From Artocarpus heterophyllus (lineage: Eukaryota; Streptophyta; Magnoliopsida; Rosales; Moraceae), in assembly GCA_025403435.1 (NCBI GenBank), contig CM046337.1:1743501-1807500 (forward strand): DNA of 64,000 nucleotides, written 5' to 3'. Below the pieces are notes generated by a model. The model did not search any database, had not been told where the DNA came from, and worked only from the letters and a program-made list of their open reading frames with translations. This document shows, one piece after another, positions 48,318-59,759 of the stretch. Made by a program: the position numbers and the translations under genes. Within the stretch, counting starts at the first letter, position 1. Every line of letters starts with the position of its first letter.

Positions 48318-48505
48318 TGAGAAGTGAGGACTGAGGAGATCGGAATCGGGAAGTAGCTGCCGCCGTAGCTCGTCGCTTCGGTCGCCGGTGGGTCGTCGCT
48401 GGTCGCTGCTCAGAGGGGAGTGGGCTCGGAAGTTGCAGCCGATGGTGGAGGAAAATGGAGATGGGGGTTGATGATGAAAGTGTCGATGGTGGACGCGTTA
48501 GGGTT
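48318..48505 (-). other. 5' leader exon of CWC22
   Basis: On the minus strand a GC-rich, untranslated-looking stretch ends in CCTCACTTCTCAG followed by a GT donor at 48317. The matching acceptor, CGACTGCAG, lies at 47974-47976, 47 bases before the start codon. This places one intron in the 5' leader. The exon's 5' limit is approximate. Confidence 0.65.
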
Positions 48506-48821
48506 TCAAAACCCCCTATTTGCTTGTTTAATATTCTATCTATATTATCACATTAAGGCCCAAGAAACGTCATTACATATAAATTTCCTCTCACTGCAAA
48601 ATCAAAATGAACAGTTCTGAAAATCTGTGTAACAAGGAAAGGATAAGACGAAGCAAGAAAACTGTAGCAAACGAAATCGAAACTCATCAAGTTGAAACAA
48701 AAGGAAATCAACAAAAACTATGCAAAAAGAAAAGAACGTGAAACAAAAATGAATTAGGGTTGAAATATCAATTAATCCAAGGCTTAATAAAACCCTAAAA
48801 AAGAATAATGGTATAATTGCG

Positions 48822-49010
48822 ATACCTATGAATATTTCAAAGTCGATTATGGCGGCAAAAGCTGATCTGGAAGAGTTCGATGCCGGAGCTCAACCGTTAA
48901 GGGTGGTGGCACAACTGAGTTGAAGTCGGCGAGCGAATGGGGGAGGGATGATAAATCATAAGAGGGGCGCGAATGCGATAAAGTCGGGGGACAGAGAGAG
49001 GGGGTTACTT
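48822..49010 (-). other. Possible alternative, more distal 5' leader exon
   Basis: A second GC-richer, CT-rich stretch on the minus strand ends with GAAATATTCATAG followed by GTATCG, a plausible donor. It contains an ATGATTTATC but no conserved coding frame. It may be an alternative CWC22 first exon, or the leader of a transcript not otherwise seen. Confidence 0.35.
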
Positions 49011-49656
49011 GTCGTTTTTCCTAAATCAGAGTTTTGTTGTCGTTCTTATGCTTTGAGTTATTGAGTCGTATTGAGCCGACCTAATATCATCTTCTTTGGT
49101 GATATATTTTTTTTTTTAGGGCTAAATGTAATTTTCTTAGGGAATGTAAATGTAATTTAGAGCTGCACAAAAAGCTTTTTAAGGAGGGAAAAAAAACCTC
49201 TCAAATTTCTTAAAGTAGTTATCTTTTCTTAAAAGATTTTTTTTTTAATCTTCATAAGTTATAATCCTGCTACTCACAAAACTATAAGTCGCAGTCTAAA
49301 ATATGGTCTATTTTTTAGACTAGGTCCTACTATTTTATTAATAATGGAGTTATAATTCTATAAGATTAAATAGGATTACTCTTTCTTAATTTTTTTTTTC
49401 TTTTAAACTATTTTTTGTGTTTGTGCTCGTATTGCTTTGTGCAAAATGTAAAGTGGGTTGACATGAAAGTATCTTAAAAGTTGAAGAAAACAATATAGAT
49501 TTGTTAAGCTAAACAAAATTAGACTAAATGATATTACTTGTTATTGTAATAAAACTGTAAAAAATATAGTATTATATTTTGAAAATCATGCATGAAAAAA
49601 CACAAATGATATAGTTTAAGAAGGAAAAAATACACAAATAATTAAAAACAAAAAGA

Positions 49657-49814
49657 GTGGCAAAATTAATTATAACCAAATTTTTTGTTGTTACAGTATA
49701 AAGCTCTTATATACTACAGTGATCGAAAAAAAATGAGCTACAATATTAAAGCTCTTACTTGCTATAATTTTTAATTTTAAAAGTTTCAGTTATAACCATA
49801 CTTCCTAAACACCC
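49657..49814. mobile_element. MITE-like element, GAGAGCTTTACA family (reverse orientation)
   Basis: Contains GTATAAAGCTCTTATATAC and ATATTAAAGCTCTTACTTGC, reverse versions of the family signature, and ends CTTCCTAAACACCC. The left end is decayed. Confidence 0.45.
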
Positions 49815-51412
49815 TAAAAATGTCCAAAAACTCACAAAATATAATAAAAAGGAATTATTTGTCAACTGAACAAATTTAAAGTGACGAGATGTATTTTAAA
49901 AGTCAAGAATTAGGCCGTCAATATGGGTTAGGACACGACGATCTAACCCGGCACTTTTTTTACGGGTTAAGGTAAAAAAAAAAAAACATGGGTCATTTTT
50001 AGTGTTAACCTGAAACTAACTCATCCAAGACCGGGTCGTGTTTGAGTTAACCAACATGATACTAAAACGACCTGCATGTTCCACATTTAATTATTTAAAT
50101 ATTTTTAGAAATATTTTCTCCTATTATTAAATTTACCCATAAGACAAAATCCTAGTTCTTTTAATCTTAGACTAAACTTCAAAGTATATTGATTTTAACT
50201 CTTAAATAATAAGAATATGATTTTAGCTTGATCACTTTAGTCTTTTTGTTTTGTTGAACTTGCTATTTTGTTGGTGTTGGACTTATTATTTTGCTAGATG
50301 CTTTTAAAAATTATAGGACTTATTTTTTTATTAGTGTAATATGGAATTCATGTGATTTTGAGGAAATGTGTTTTTATTCGTTTCTATATTATATTAGTGT
50401 AAATTCAAAGCTAACAAGCATAGACGTTGAATCTACAATCAAATATAAATAATGTTAATACAAATGTAGTCGCTTCGCTCTACTCAACTCTTTTATTTGT
50501 AATGGTGGGCTGTCATTTCGGGCCTGTAGACAAATTGAGCCTGACCAAATTATATCCTAACAACAAGAATCAAGGGTTAGCACGGGTTACTATAGGTTAT
50601 TGACGAATTGTGGGTCATTGGCATTTTATACATTGCATAACAAACAGGTTAGTATATGTCGTATTTATGTCAACCCCTGACGTTAGTGTACTTTGAATTA
50701 TCTTTAGTGCTGCAGCATAGTCTAACATCCCTGTTTACTCAGAAATTAGGCAAAATAGCACCCGATGTCGAAAACAAATTGTAGAAGAGGAAATATGATT
50801 TTTACATCCCATGAGCTCACCAAACTAACTATGCACACGCGTGAAGCACGTGCTTGTCCCTTAGTGTAATTTAAAAGTCAAGAGCACACTGATATAAAGG
50901 ACATGGAATATATTTTGAGGGGGGAAAAGGACATAGATTACATAAACTACATTTTTCGTTTGGTAAATGAATTTAAATTAGTGATTTGATTTGAGTTAGT
51001 GTGATTTGACTTAAAACTTGAGTTAGTGATTTAAATTGTTATTCGAATTGACGTTTGGACGTGCATTTAAGTTTTAATCTGAGTATGAAATAAAATTAAA
51101 ATTTGTATTTAGAGAGGTAGTGAAAATAGTTTTTTTTATTAACAAATCTAATAAAATCTTAATCTTAATGATACTAAAAAATATACAATATGGATCTTAA
51201 TTTTTTCATCTCTTTACTAGGAATACAATGAAAAAAAATCATCTTAATTGGATATCAAATGAAAAAGTTATGATTTTTTTTTTTTGCAAATGTAGAAAAG
51301 AGAATTTTAGTTTTTACTGCAACAGAATTATTAGAGTAGCAAAAGTCTAGAGAATAAAAACTCTAAAAACTTAGATTTTTAATACTCTTTGGGAGAAACA
51401 AACATGTATTTA

Positions 51413-51533
51413 GGGCATGTTTGGTTCGAGTATTTGAATAGAGTATTTGAATGAAAATTTAAATTTTTGTGAGAGAAAATACTATAAGCAAAATGATTCG
51501 AACTGTGATTCGAACCACGAAACAAACGGGCCC
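51413..51533. mobile_element. Tourist-like MITE, second copy
   Basis: Ends GGGCATGTTTGGTTCG and CGAAACAAACGGGCCC are inverted repeats, and the interior is the reverse complement of 5735-5854 with scattered changes. TTA lies on the left (51410-51412) but AAT on the right, so the target duplication is lost or the right edge is altered. Confidence 0.75.
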
Positions 51534-51715
51534 AATCCAAATTTGAATATATTGAGTCCAAATAATACTCAAAACAAACAAACATTATTCAAAGCCAAAT
51601 ATAAAAATAATCACAAACAAATAAACGCATAATAAATAATTGAAATAAGACTAGTGATAAAAAATATTTTTTATTTGATGCTATGTATTTTAAAGAAATA
51701 TTAAATTAATACTTT

Positions 51716-54543
51716 TGTAACACCCATATTTTAACGGGCATGATTTTGTAAAATTTAATGAATAATATGTGACAATTTAAAATTTATAGTATTTAAAATT
51801 ACCAAGTTTGTCTATGTTGTTTCAATAAAAAAAAAATGCCACTTTAGTATTTTCTTACCAAGTCTTCATAAGAAACATTCAAAATTTACCAATACTCACT
51901 TCTACCAATCTTGTCTCCCTAAATGAATGCTCAATTATGTAGCATTCTTCTCATTTTGCTAAAGTCTCCGAAGGAGAAATGGAATTAATTTTCCCTCAAT
52001 TAATAGAAGACATGGAAATATTTTCTCAACCACCTATTTAATTCTTTTCTCATCTCCTTCCATAACTCACTCCAATTGTCCCCTCAATTATGTTGGCATT
52101 AAGTGCTAAAAGTCTACATGGGAGACATGATGATCTTTTCTTTTAATACTCTTTTGTTTCTTTTACAACTTTCCCCGTAAACTTCTCATTCCTCTTAAGC
52201 ATTTTAATATCTTTTTATTTAACCATCACCACATTTTTCTCTAGTTTCTCATTCTCTCCCTTTCTCACTTCAATTTCTAACTAAAGACATAAAGCACAAA
52301 GCTCTCTTTGTGGCCAAGATAATTATAATTCCCAACCATAGTCGAGGCGGTTTTAGAGTTAATTCAAGCTTGATTTTTAACCCGAACTTTGGTGTTTTTC
52401 AAAGAAGTTTTGAGGTAGGTTTCTTTAATCTAAACTTAGTTTTTAGTATGTGTTTTCTCCATGTTTAATGCATAATTTTCGTGTTCAAAAGTTATGCAAA
52501 TTTCTAGTTATGTTAACATGCATCCTTGAACATTTATGAACAAAAACTTGAGTCTTGAGTTACAACCCACAACCAACCTTTATTTTGGTTTGATAACAAT
52601 GTTAGAAACATGCTAGGAATGTTTAAAACTGGTTTCCATAACTTTAAGATTGATGTTCTAATGTTTTGAGCTTAAAGAGCAAACTTAAGCATGTTTTTAT
52701 CATTATTTACAAGAAAGGCTAGAGATATAATTTGATAATGATTTTCGTATAAAACTCATGAGAATATGTTTATTGCGATTATATAATGCATGTTGCATAT
52801 TTTGGAATGGTTTTGAGATTTTGAACAAGGATAATATGCTTTAGGTTAAAGAAAAATTTGACATCCCATAAACTTTGTAATACCTCTATGGCCAGTGGCT
52901 ATTTCTTAAAATTCTGGAGTTAAATGAAAATGAATTTTGTAAATTGGTTTGTATATTTAAAAAGTAGACATCCTAAGCTTTCCAACGAGCTATCATGAGC
53001 CTAAATCGGAGTTGTATTTTAATTTCTATGAATTTTTCAATTTTCAGATTAGAAACTAGTAAACCTGTCAGTGGTAGTAAACCACCCGTCTATCTTAAGT
53101 AAACCACCTGTTAACCCGTGTGTTGATTGTGGATAGTGAACCCGCCTTTTTGCAAAAGTATACCACCAAGTTGCCATGGTATACCAGCTGTTAACTTGAA
53201 CCAAAAACCTAACTTTGCTCACCTTCTAGTCCCTTAATGTCTTACAACCTTTCCAATACTATCCTAAATGATTTATGAATTCTTATTAGAGACTAAAACA
53301 TATAAATTACTTGTATGTATTTTATATTGTGTTTAAGATAAAAATTGTTTACTTGGTATTTAAAGAACAATTGTATAAAAATACTTTAATGGCACTAGTA
53401 GACAGGTTTACACATAATTCACTTATGAATGTGATTATACGTTGTGCTTTAGTTTTAATTGTCCTTATGCATGTCTTAGGGTCAAGGATGTGTGGAGCTC
53501 ACGTTAATTAATTCAAAGATTAAAAGTTTGTTGTTAAGCTTCGAAGGTAAGGATTCTATTACTAATCTTTTGTGAGGTTTTTGGTAAATTAAATTTGGTT
53601 GTTTTATGTTGTAAAATATGTATATTGTATAGCAAGGAATATAATGATTTGACATATGTTATAAATTGAGAAACATGGTTAGAAAATTGACTCTATAAAT
53701 AAAAATTGAATACAAAGGAATAGTGAGATGTAAAAAGGATGGCGATTACGTCTTGGGCACGAATACCCTAAAAGGTAAAATAAGGAGAAGGTGATGACGC
53801 TTTCTTAGGTTAAAAGTCCCAGAATACACTGTACATGAATCGACTTGGTGAGGACTCAGGGCTTAATGTCCCCTCACCGGAACACCTTGGAATGTTTACA
53901 GGGTGATCAAGTGCGCCTATTTAGGTTTCGATGAGTTGAGTGATACTCTATTTAACATGGATACCTAAGAACAATGATGATTGGTAATATTTGTATAAAT
54001 GTGTAATTATGAAACTTGGTAATGATTAACTATGGTATCTACGAGATGTGATCATAATAAACCTCATAATCTGGAATATGATGTAACTTACTAACCATGC
54101 AGTTTTAATGTGGTAATAGATAAACCATAAGGTGAGTCATGATTTCCCTATTGGGCATGTCGATGCTCATCCCTATCATATCTTCATCTCTCAGGTGGAA
54201 CTTAGTGCAACATATCAGAAGAGGAATAGGTGAAAACAACCCTGTTGTTTTCGTGTTAGAAGACCTTGTTTATTTGTAACTTATTTACAACATGTAAGAG
54301 TTGTATTATTTTTTTATGATGGCTGTGTTAAGTTATTTGGGAATTGTACTATGGCGATGATGACTGTAATATATATATTTGGTGCTACACTAAAAACTGT
54401 GGTTTGTATTTAAAACGTTTATTTTTATTTTTTTTGTTGTTTAAAGACCCATGGGCATTGTTTAATTGATTTAAATAATATGAAATTTAAAATTATTATT
54501 TTTATTTATTCAAAACTGTTAACCCCCACATAGGGGTGTTACA
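51716..54543 (+). mobile_element. Solo LTR, 2828 bp, with 5-bp target duplication ACTTT
   Basis: Starts TGTAACACCC (51716) and ends GGGTGTTACA (54543). ACTTT lies directly on both sides (51711-51715 and 54544-54548). It is the same family as 35188-37998 in opposite orientation, similar along the full length with small indels. Inside, a pyrimidine-rich stretch near 52230-52290 is followed by a transcript-like stretch and GAGGTAGGT (about 52411), which suggests transcription in the plus direction. No internal retrotransposon region remains. Confidence 0.92.
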
Positions 54544-54548
54544 ACTTT

Positions 54549-55803
54549 GTTGTTTAAAAAGTATAAAAATATATATATTTATTGTTTTCAAAAATATTTT
54601 TCCATACCCCAACTCATTTTTTGCAATGTAAAATCTCAGATTTATTAAAATATTTTATTTTTTGTTGTTGAGTAAATTGTCTTATTTAATTTCCATTCAT
54701 TAAAAAAAAAACTTTAATCTTTTAACATATATATAAAAGGAGAATCGTAATCCTACACTTAATTACTCAAAACTTAAATTTGAAACGTTTCATTATTTTT
54801 TTGCAAGGTTTTTTTTTAATAGATAATTTTTTTTTTCCCTTTTGAAACGCTTTTTTCTTCTATGCTCTTGAAACTTTTTTTTTTCTTTTCCTTTTTAATG
54901 TTTAATACGCACATGTTCTTTCTAAAACTGGTATTTAACCAAGGCCAGTTGGGTGGGGTGTGAGAAAAAGGGTCGTGAAAAGAAACTTCAGCAAATGCCC
55001 AGAAAAGAAGAAAATTTTGCAGCACCATTTTTTTCGGAAAATCAAACCTTCTGCGCAGCAAAGTCGTGACTTTTGAAGATCTGTGGACGTTGCCGGTTGA
55101 TTTCTACTTTCGGTCACGTGGGATAGCACATTAAGCGTACTTCTTCTTCCTCTTCATTTTCTTCTTCTTTCTTTCATTTGGCGAGCTAATTAGGCTTGAA
55201 GGGATTGATAACATGTTAGCCGTTTTGTGGGTGATGTTTATTTGCTACTTATGTTATGTTTTATTTGTGGTGCGTGTGGATATTTACGGCAATCACATGA
55301 AGTTGCTCTCCACATGTTTGATAATATGTTTTAGTGAGATGGAATGTTGTTTGAATAATTTTTTATTTGCACTCGAGCTTTAAAGGCAAGAATAGCGGGT
55401 CTATGAACGCGTACAATCACAATGTAGTGTGATTTATGCTCATTCACAATCCCACACTAGCCACGGTCCAGTTTTTTTAGCAAACAAATGGGATTCTTAG
55501 TCGGATTTTTTGGTTGGTTGTGACGGGTTATTTTCTGGGTTTGCTGTCTTTGTTTTGAATTATTTTTTTTTTCCGTCCCAATTCAAATAAGTTGGGAGAT
55601 TTTCGATGTTATATTGTATCGGGTAAATTTATTATCTTGTTTAATTCAATTCTTATGTTTCCACACTCAATCTTGGAAAACCACTTTTGTGATTTATTGC
55701 CAGCAAAAAGGAGGGTCCTTTATACTCATATATGCAGAAAAAGGCTACATAATTTGTTACTTCTCTCCAAGACCTCTGCTTTCAACTTCTAGTGAGAGAT
55801 ATT
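54549..55803 (+). promoter_or_regulatory. Region upstream of PBAC3
   Basis: AT-rich to about 55130, then a CTT-rich stretch (TTCTTCTTCCTCTTC, about 55140-55175) typical of plant promoters and leaders. In the PBAC3 frame a TAA stop at 55750-55752 precedes the ATG at 55804. No TATA box stands out, so the transcription start is unknown. Confidence 0.35.
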
Positions 55804-57364
55804 ATGAGCAGCTTGTTGTCGCGGTTTCCTGTGCCTCACAAGACGTTCTCTTTGGAAATTAAGGTGTTCTTTTATTCTAATATTAGTGATATGTTCTTTT
55901 GAAGATATTGTCATGATTGTGTCAACAAATGAGATGCAATTACTAGCTTCTGATCAGTCTACGTTATTTAAAGTGTAGAAATGTGTTGGAATTTTCCCAA
56001 CAAAAATCTCGATCTCAACCACAGAAAAGAAAGAACAGAAACAAAAAACAGGATCAAGAACACGCGAATTTTAGCGAGGTTTGGCCAATTGTGCCTACGT
56101 CCTCGTGAACTCCCCTCAAAGGGAATTCGATATATTCTTTTATTGATGTTTGTATACGGCCCTTGAATTGATTACAAAGAACATCCCCAGAACTAACTTT
56201 CCCGAGAAAACCCACAAGAAAAAATCCCCAGAGAAAATTTCCTTCTCTACCTCTCTCCTGTATGACTTTTTCTCTCTCTAGTTTGTTATTCTGGTAACTC
56301 TCACACAAGACTAAGTCTCTTTCCACTCTTATATCTAGAGTACAAAATTACATGTATTACCAATAAAAGAAAGACTCGTCATTTACATACACAGACTGCA
56401 CAACTTATTACTATTGCTGCACACTGTCGTTTTGACCCTTGAAGAAGTTCTTTGCTGTCGTTCCCAGGACTTGAAAAACTTGTCATAGTAGAACTGATTT
56501 TAACAAAATGTATAAAAGGTTTAAATTCCGAACAGACATTTTATTTTGTTGGTGTGATGTGAAATTCTGAGTGGGATACATTGTGCTTGGCAGGGGAACA
56601 AAACAGATATTGTCGTCTGCTGTTATGACGATCATTTCCTTGTAAGTTTGGATTATGGTTGTGGGTTTATTGGCTGTTTATGCTTGACTTCCTTGGTACT
56701 TGAATTGATCTCTTTCTCTCAGGTTATTGCGACGCAAATAGGAACTATGGGCACTATACTGCACGCCAGGTACGTATATTATTGCCAGTAACGCGTGATG
56801 AAAGTTGACTATCCTTTTATTGATTGATTTTAGCATCTAAAGGTGGATATATTTCCCTTCCAGGAAGGATGAAGGGGTCTTAACTGAACCGACATTCGAC
56901 GTGTCTGTTATTTTTGGCAAAAGAGATGAAGTAAGTTAGCTTTTGCGGTGTAGTAGTACCAGTAGAGTTCTAAGTTTGATAACTAATTTATGCTTAGTTT
57001 TAACCCGCTGCAATTGGTGCAGCCAATGCTAGTGGCATGCGCCCGTCAGCTAATAGAACAAATTAGGTAAGGGTCATTTCCAGTTTGACATTTTATTTTG
57101 ACCTATTATATCTGCTCCTTTTGTTTTTCTATATTATGTGCTTCATTCCCTGGTTTTATTTGATTATTTTTGCAGTGTCTCTGGTGCCACCAGGCCGTTA
57201 GTCCTCTCTCTTGGCCTGAAAGACCATTCTCCGGTAAATCTGTTGGAAATAATTTGGTTGGTTAGATATAAAGTAGAACACCTATCTCATGATATTTTGC
57301 TAATGTTGTGCAGGAGACACTGAAGGGTATTGTTTCTGCTGTGGTTGAGAATCGTCTCTGGTGA
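55804..57364 (+). CDS. PBAC3: Proteasome assembly chaperone 3 (PBAC3 / PSMG3)
   Basis: Small cytosolic chaperone that pairs with chaperone 4 in building the 20S proteasome alpha ring. Seven short exons rebuilt from GT-AG sites: 55804-55863, 56594-56641, 56723-56769, 56864-56930, 57023-57066, 57176-57233, 57314-57364; together 124 residues with an unbroken frame and correct phase at every junction. The protein starts MSSLLSRFPVPHKTFSLEIK and carries VIATQIGTMGTILHARK, which parallels LVTQFGKMGT of the animal protein, then FDVSVIFGKRDEPMLVACAR and LVLSLGLKDHSPETLKGIV, ending ENRLW, where the animal protein ends CQVW. Length of about 122-125 residues is normal for the family. The start is the first ATG after an in-frame stop at 55750. 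Intron 1 (730 bases) holds a solo LTR. Confidence 0.93.
55984..56505. mobile_element. Solo LTR, 522 bp, in PBAC3 intron 1, target duplication AAATG
   Basis: Starts TGTTGGAATTTTCCC and ends GATTTTAACA; AAATG lies directly on both sides (55979-55983 and 56506-56510). The TTAGCGAGGTTTGGCCAATT and CCTACGTCCTCG phrases inside are common in plant copia LTRs. No primer-binding site, polypurine tract or coding frame adjoins it. Orientation is uncertain. It sits wholly within the intron, 120 bases after the exon 1 donor and 88 bases before the exon 2 acceptor. Confidence 0.85.
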
Positions 57365-57900
57365 CATTCTGTTGCTTCAGTAGTTGTTACCAATACACAC
57401 TAGAGGATTAGCTTTTGCTTCTACAAGACTTGCAGAAGAATGCAAAAGGCCTTATTGGCACTTCTAGAGCCCTTTTTTGTTTTTAGAAGAATCTAAGAAC
57501 TTTTAGAATAGATATTTTTCTTAAAGATAAGAATTCTAATCTTAGAAATAAGATTGGATGTGATGTGATCTCATTGGCATAATTTCTTACTTTCTTTCTA
57601 GACGAATGACTCTTCTAATAGTCTTATTAATTAGTTATGTTTCAGCAGAAAAATAATTTTAGATTTTGGATAGTGTCGTCCATATAAAAATGTGTTGTGT
57701 TTGTGTAGAGCGCTCTTTCCGGATTCTCTGACGCATTACGAACATCTTTAGAGACAGTAGAGAATTTCTGGTTGACAGGCGCTGCGTTTCATTTCCCTTC
57801 TTGGGGAGAACTCAGCGGAGGAGATTGTTTGTAGAATCACACCGCTCATAGATACATTCCTTTTAAGAGATTTACTGTTTGTATCAATACTATTTACTAC
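57365..57900 (+). other. Probable 3' untranslated region of PBAC3
   Basis: Follows the stop codon with no further splice signal that extends the frame. The end of the transcript is not certain; ATAAAAATG near 57685 could serve as a weak poly(A) signal. Confidence 0.35.
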
Positions 57901-59363
57901 TGACATACATCATTTACACATTCATTTTAAGAAATTTCTTCCAATATATAGCGCATCCATAGTCCATACATCAGAAAAAGCATGAGAGGGAACAAAACAA
58001 GGAACTAACTGATTCAAAGCATACAGGGCTTGTTTACTAAACCGTAAAAGAATGTAAGAGAAAAGGTTATAGGATTGGAAAGTAAAATAAAGTAATAGTA
58101 ATAGAGAACATTTACTTCTTTTTTAGTGTTTACTTATTTATTTGATGGTATAATAGGAAACAATTTTACTTTTTTTCTAGTGTTTACTTACTTAGGAATG
58201 GGGATCTTATTCATTGTAATTATTAAAATATTATTTTAATATAATTAATAACCATTAAACAATAACATTTGAATTTGTACATTTAAATAAATATGGCATT
58301 TATTTCCCTTGACAGGGAATCAATACTAAAAGGTAAAAGGTATGAGAGAATTGGAATTTCTTTTCCTCATTCCTTATCTTGTGTGAGACTTACAAATGAC
58401 TCACTACTCATTTTATGAGTAAACACATTATTTATAAGAAAAGGTAATCATTCCTTTTTTTTTTATTTATTTAATGCAAAGTAAACATGTCCATAGAGTA
58501 AGCAAATGGAATCAATTTTCAAAAGTTTGAGGCCTAACTTATCAGCGGCAAACAACAAACCTTAGGCATAAAATTACACAACTGCATCAACAAAGAGATC
58601 CCTAATTAATGCCAACATTCAGCATATATCAAAGAGTACTAATCTGACATCACGCATGGTCTTGGATTCATTGAGATGTAGGTGACGAAAAACTGCCCCA
58701 CAATGTCTCTAATTCTTGGACTAAGCATTTGTCTGTCGACTTAGTTAAGTATCCTCCGCCGACATTTCAAAGTGATTACTGCCGGCCAATAGGTGTTTTC
58801 ACCAACTGATCTTCAGGATTTGTGTTTTTATGATTTGAAGAGTAACAGGGTACAATATTTATGTCCATAAATGTTTGTGACGGACTCTACTACTTATGTC
58901 AGAGAGTATCTTTCTAAGTAGAGGGGCAGAAATTTGGTTTTGAAGCATTGCTTTGCTTTTCCTCCCCTTAGTTTGGTCTATTCTACTAGTGTTCTGGTGT
59001 TTAATGCATTTTAATTCTGCTGTTAGGCTAAAGTAACACCGACTCTCTTATTTTTGTTTTATCATCATCATTATCATGTACTCTTATTTCTAGTCACATT
59101 TTTATTATTTTGTTGAAGTTTCGTCATGTTTCCTCATTTTCTTTATTATTCCGCATAGACCACGTCAAGAACCAGAACATGATAACTGGATTCCACAAAG
59201 CGGAAAGGGCAAAGCTTCGACTCATTTCCAAGAAGCAACAGAGTGTAGTGTTGTTTAAGGAACATGTTGCTTGAGTCATCAGCTGATCTTCAGCAAATTC
59301 AATAGATTAGAAAAGGGGATAACTGAAAACAAAAAATAAATTGAAGCGGAAAAAAGATGAATA

Positions 59364-59521
59364 GGGTGTTTGGTACAATAGTTCAAACTCATCAGTTCGA
59401 ATTGTCCATGGTACATAAAGCTCTTAGTAACTACATTAAAAAAAAAACCACTACAGTATAAAACTCTTACATGTTACAGTATTTTTTAAGGAAGAATAGT
59501 TTGAATCACTCTTTTAAACAC
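59364..59521. mobile_element. MITE-like element, GAGAGCTTTACA family (reverse orientation)
   Basis: Starts GGGTGTTTGGTAC and ends CACTCTTTTAAACAC, with GTACATAAAGCTCTTAG and CAGTATAAAACTCTTACATG inside. Same layout as 7514-7675 and 49657-49814. No clear target duplication. Confidence 0.5.
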
Positions 59522-59759
59522 AAAAAAAAAAAAAAAAAATAACACCTGGTTTTATCACTGTGCAAATATATTCTTAAACCTTCTTATTTGGCCCATATTC
59601 TTCGTTAGGAAGCTGCACAAAAAATTCTAATATTTAGCGAGTCGCAGATTTCTTTCAACTTTTACCCCTAATGAAACAGACACTGCTGCAGTGTATAAAA
59701 CGACGAATGCAGCCGAATCTTGATGTCGCATTGCGGCGGTCTCACTGGTCTGCGCTCGT

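Larger units (their letters stand above)
49011..51715. other. Intergenic region with MITEs
   Basis: No gene recognised. It contains a MITE-like element of the GAGAGCTTTACA family at about 49657-49814 and the Tourist-like MITE at 51413-51533. The rest is AT-rich. Confidence 0.55.

Noticed and set aside
35188..54543. The two 2.8 kb repeats as the paired LTRs of one huge element
   Set aside because: They are in opposite orientation and have different target duplications, so they are independent insertions.
59159..59275. Possible last exon of an additional gene after CCGCATAG
   Set aside because: About 33 open codons in one frame and a similar number in another, without a recognisable domain or upstream partner exon.
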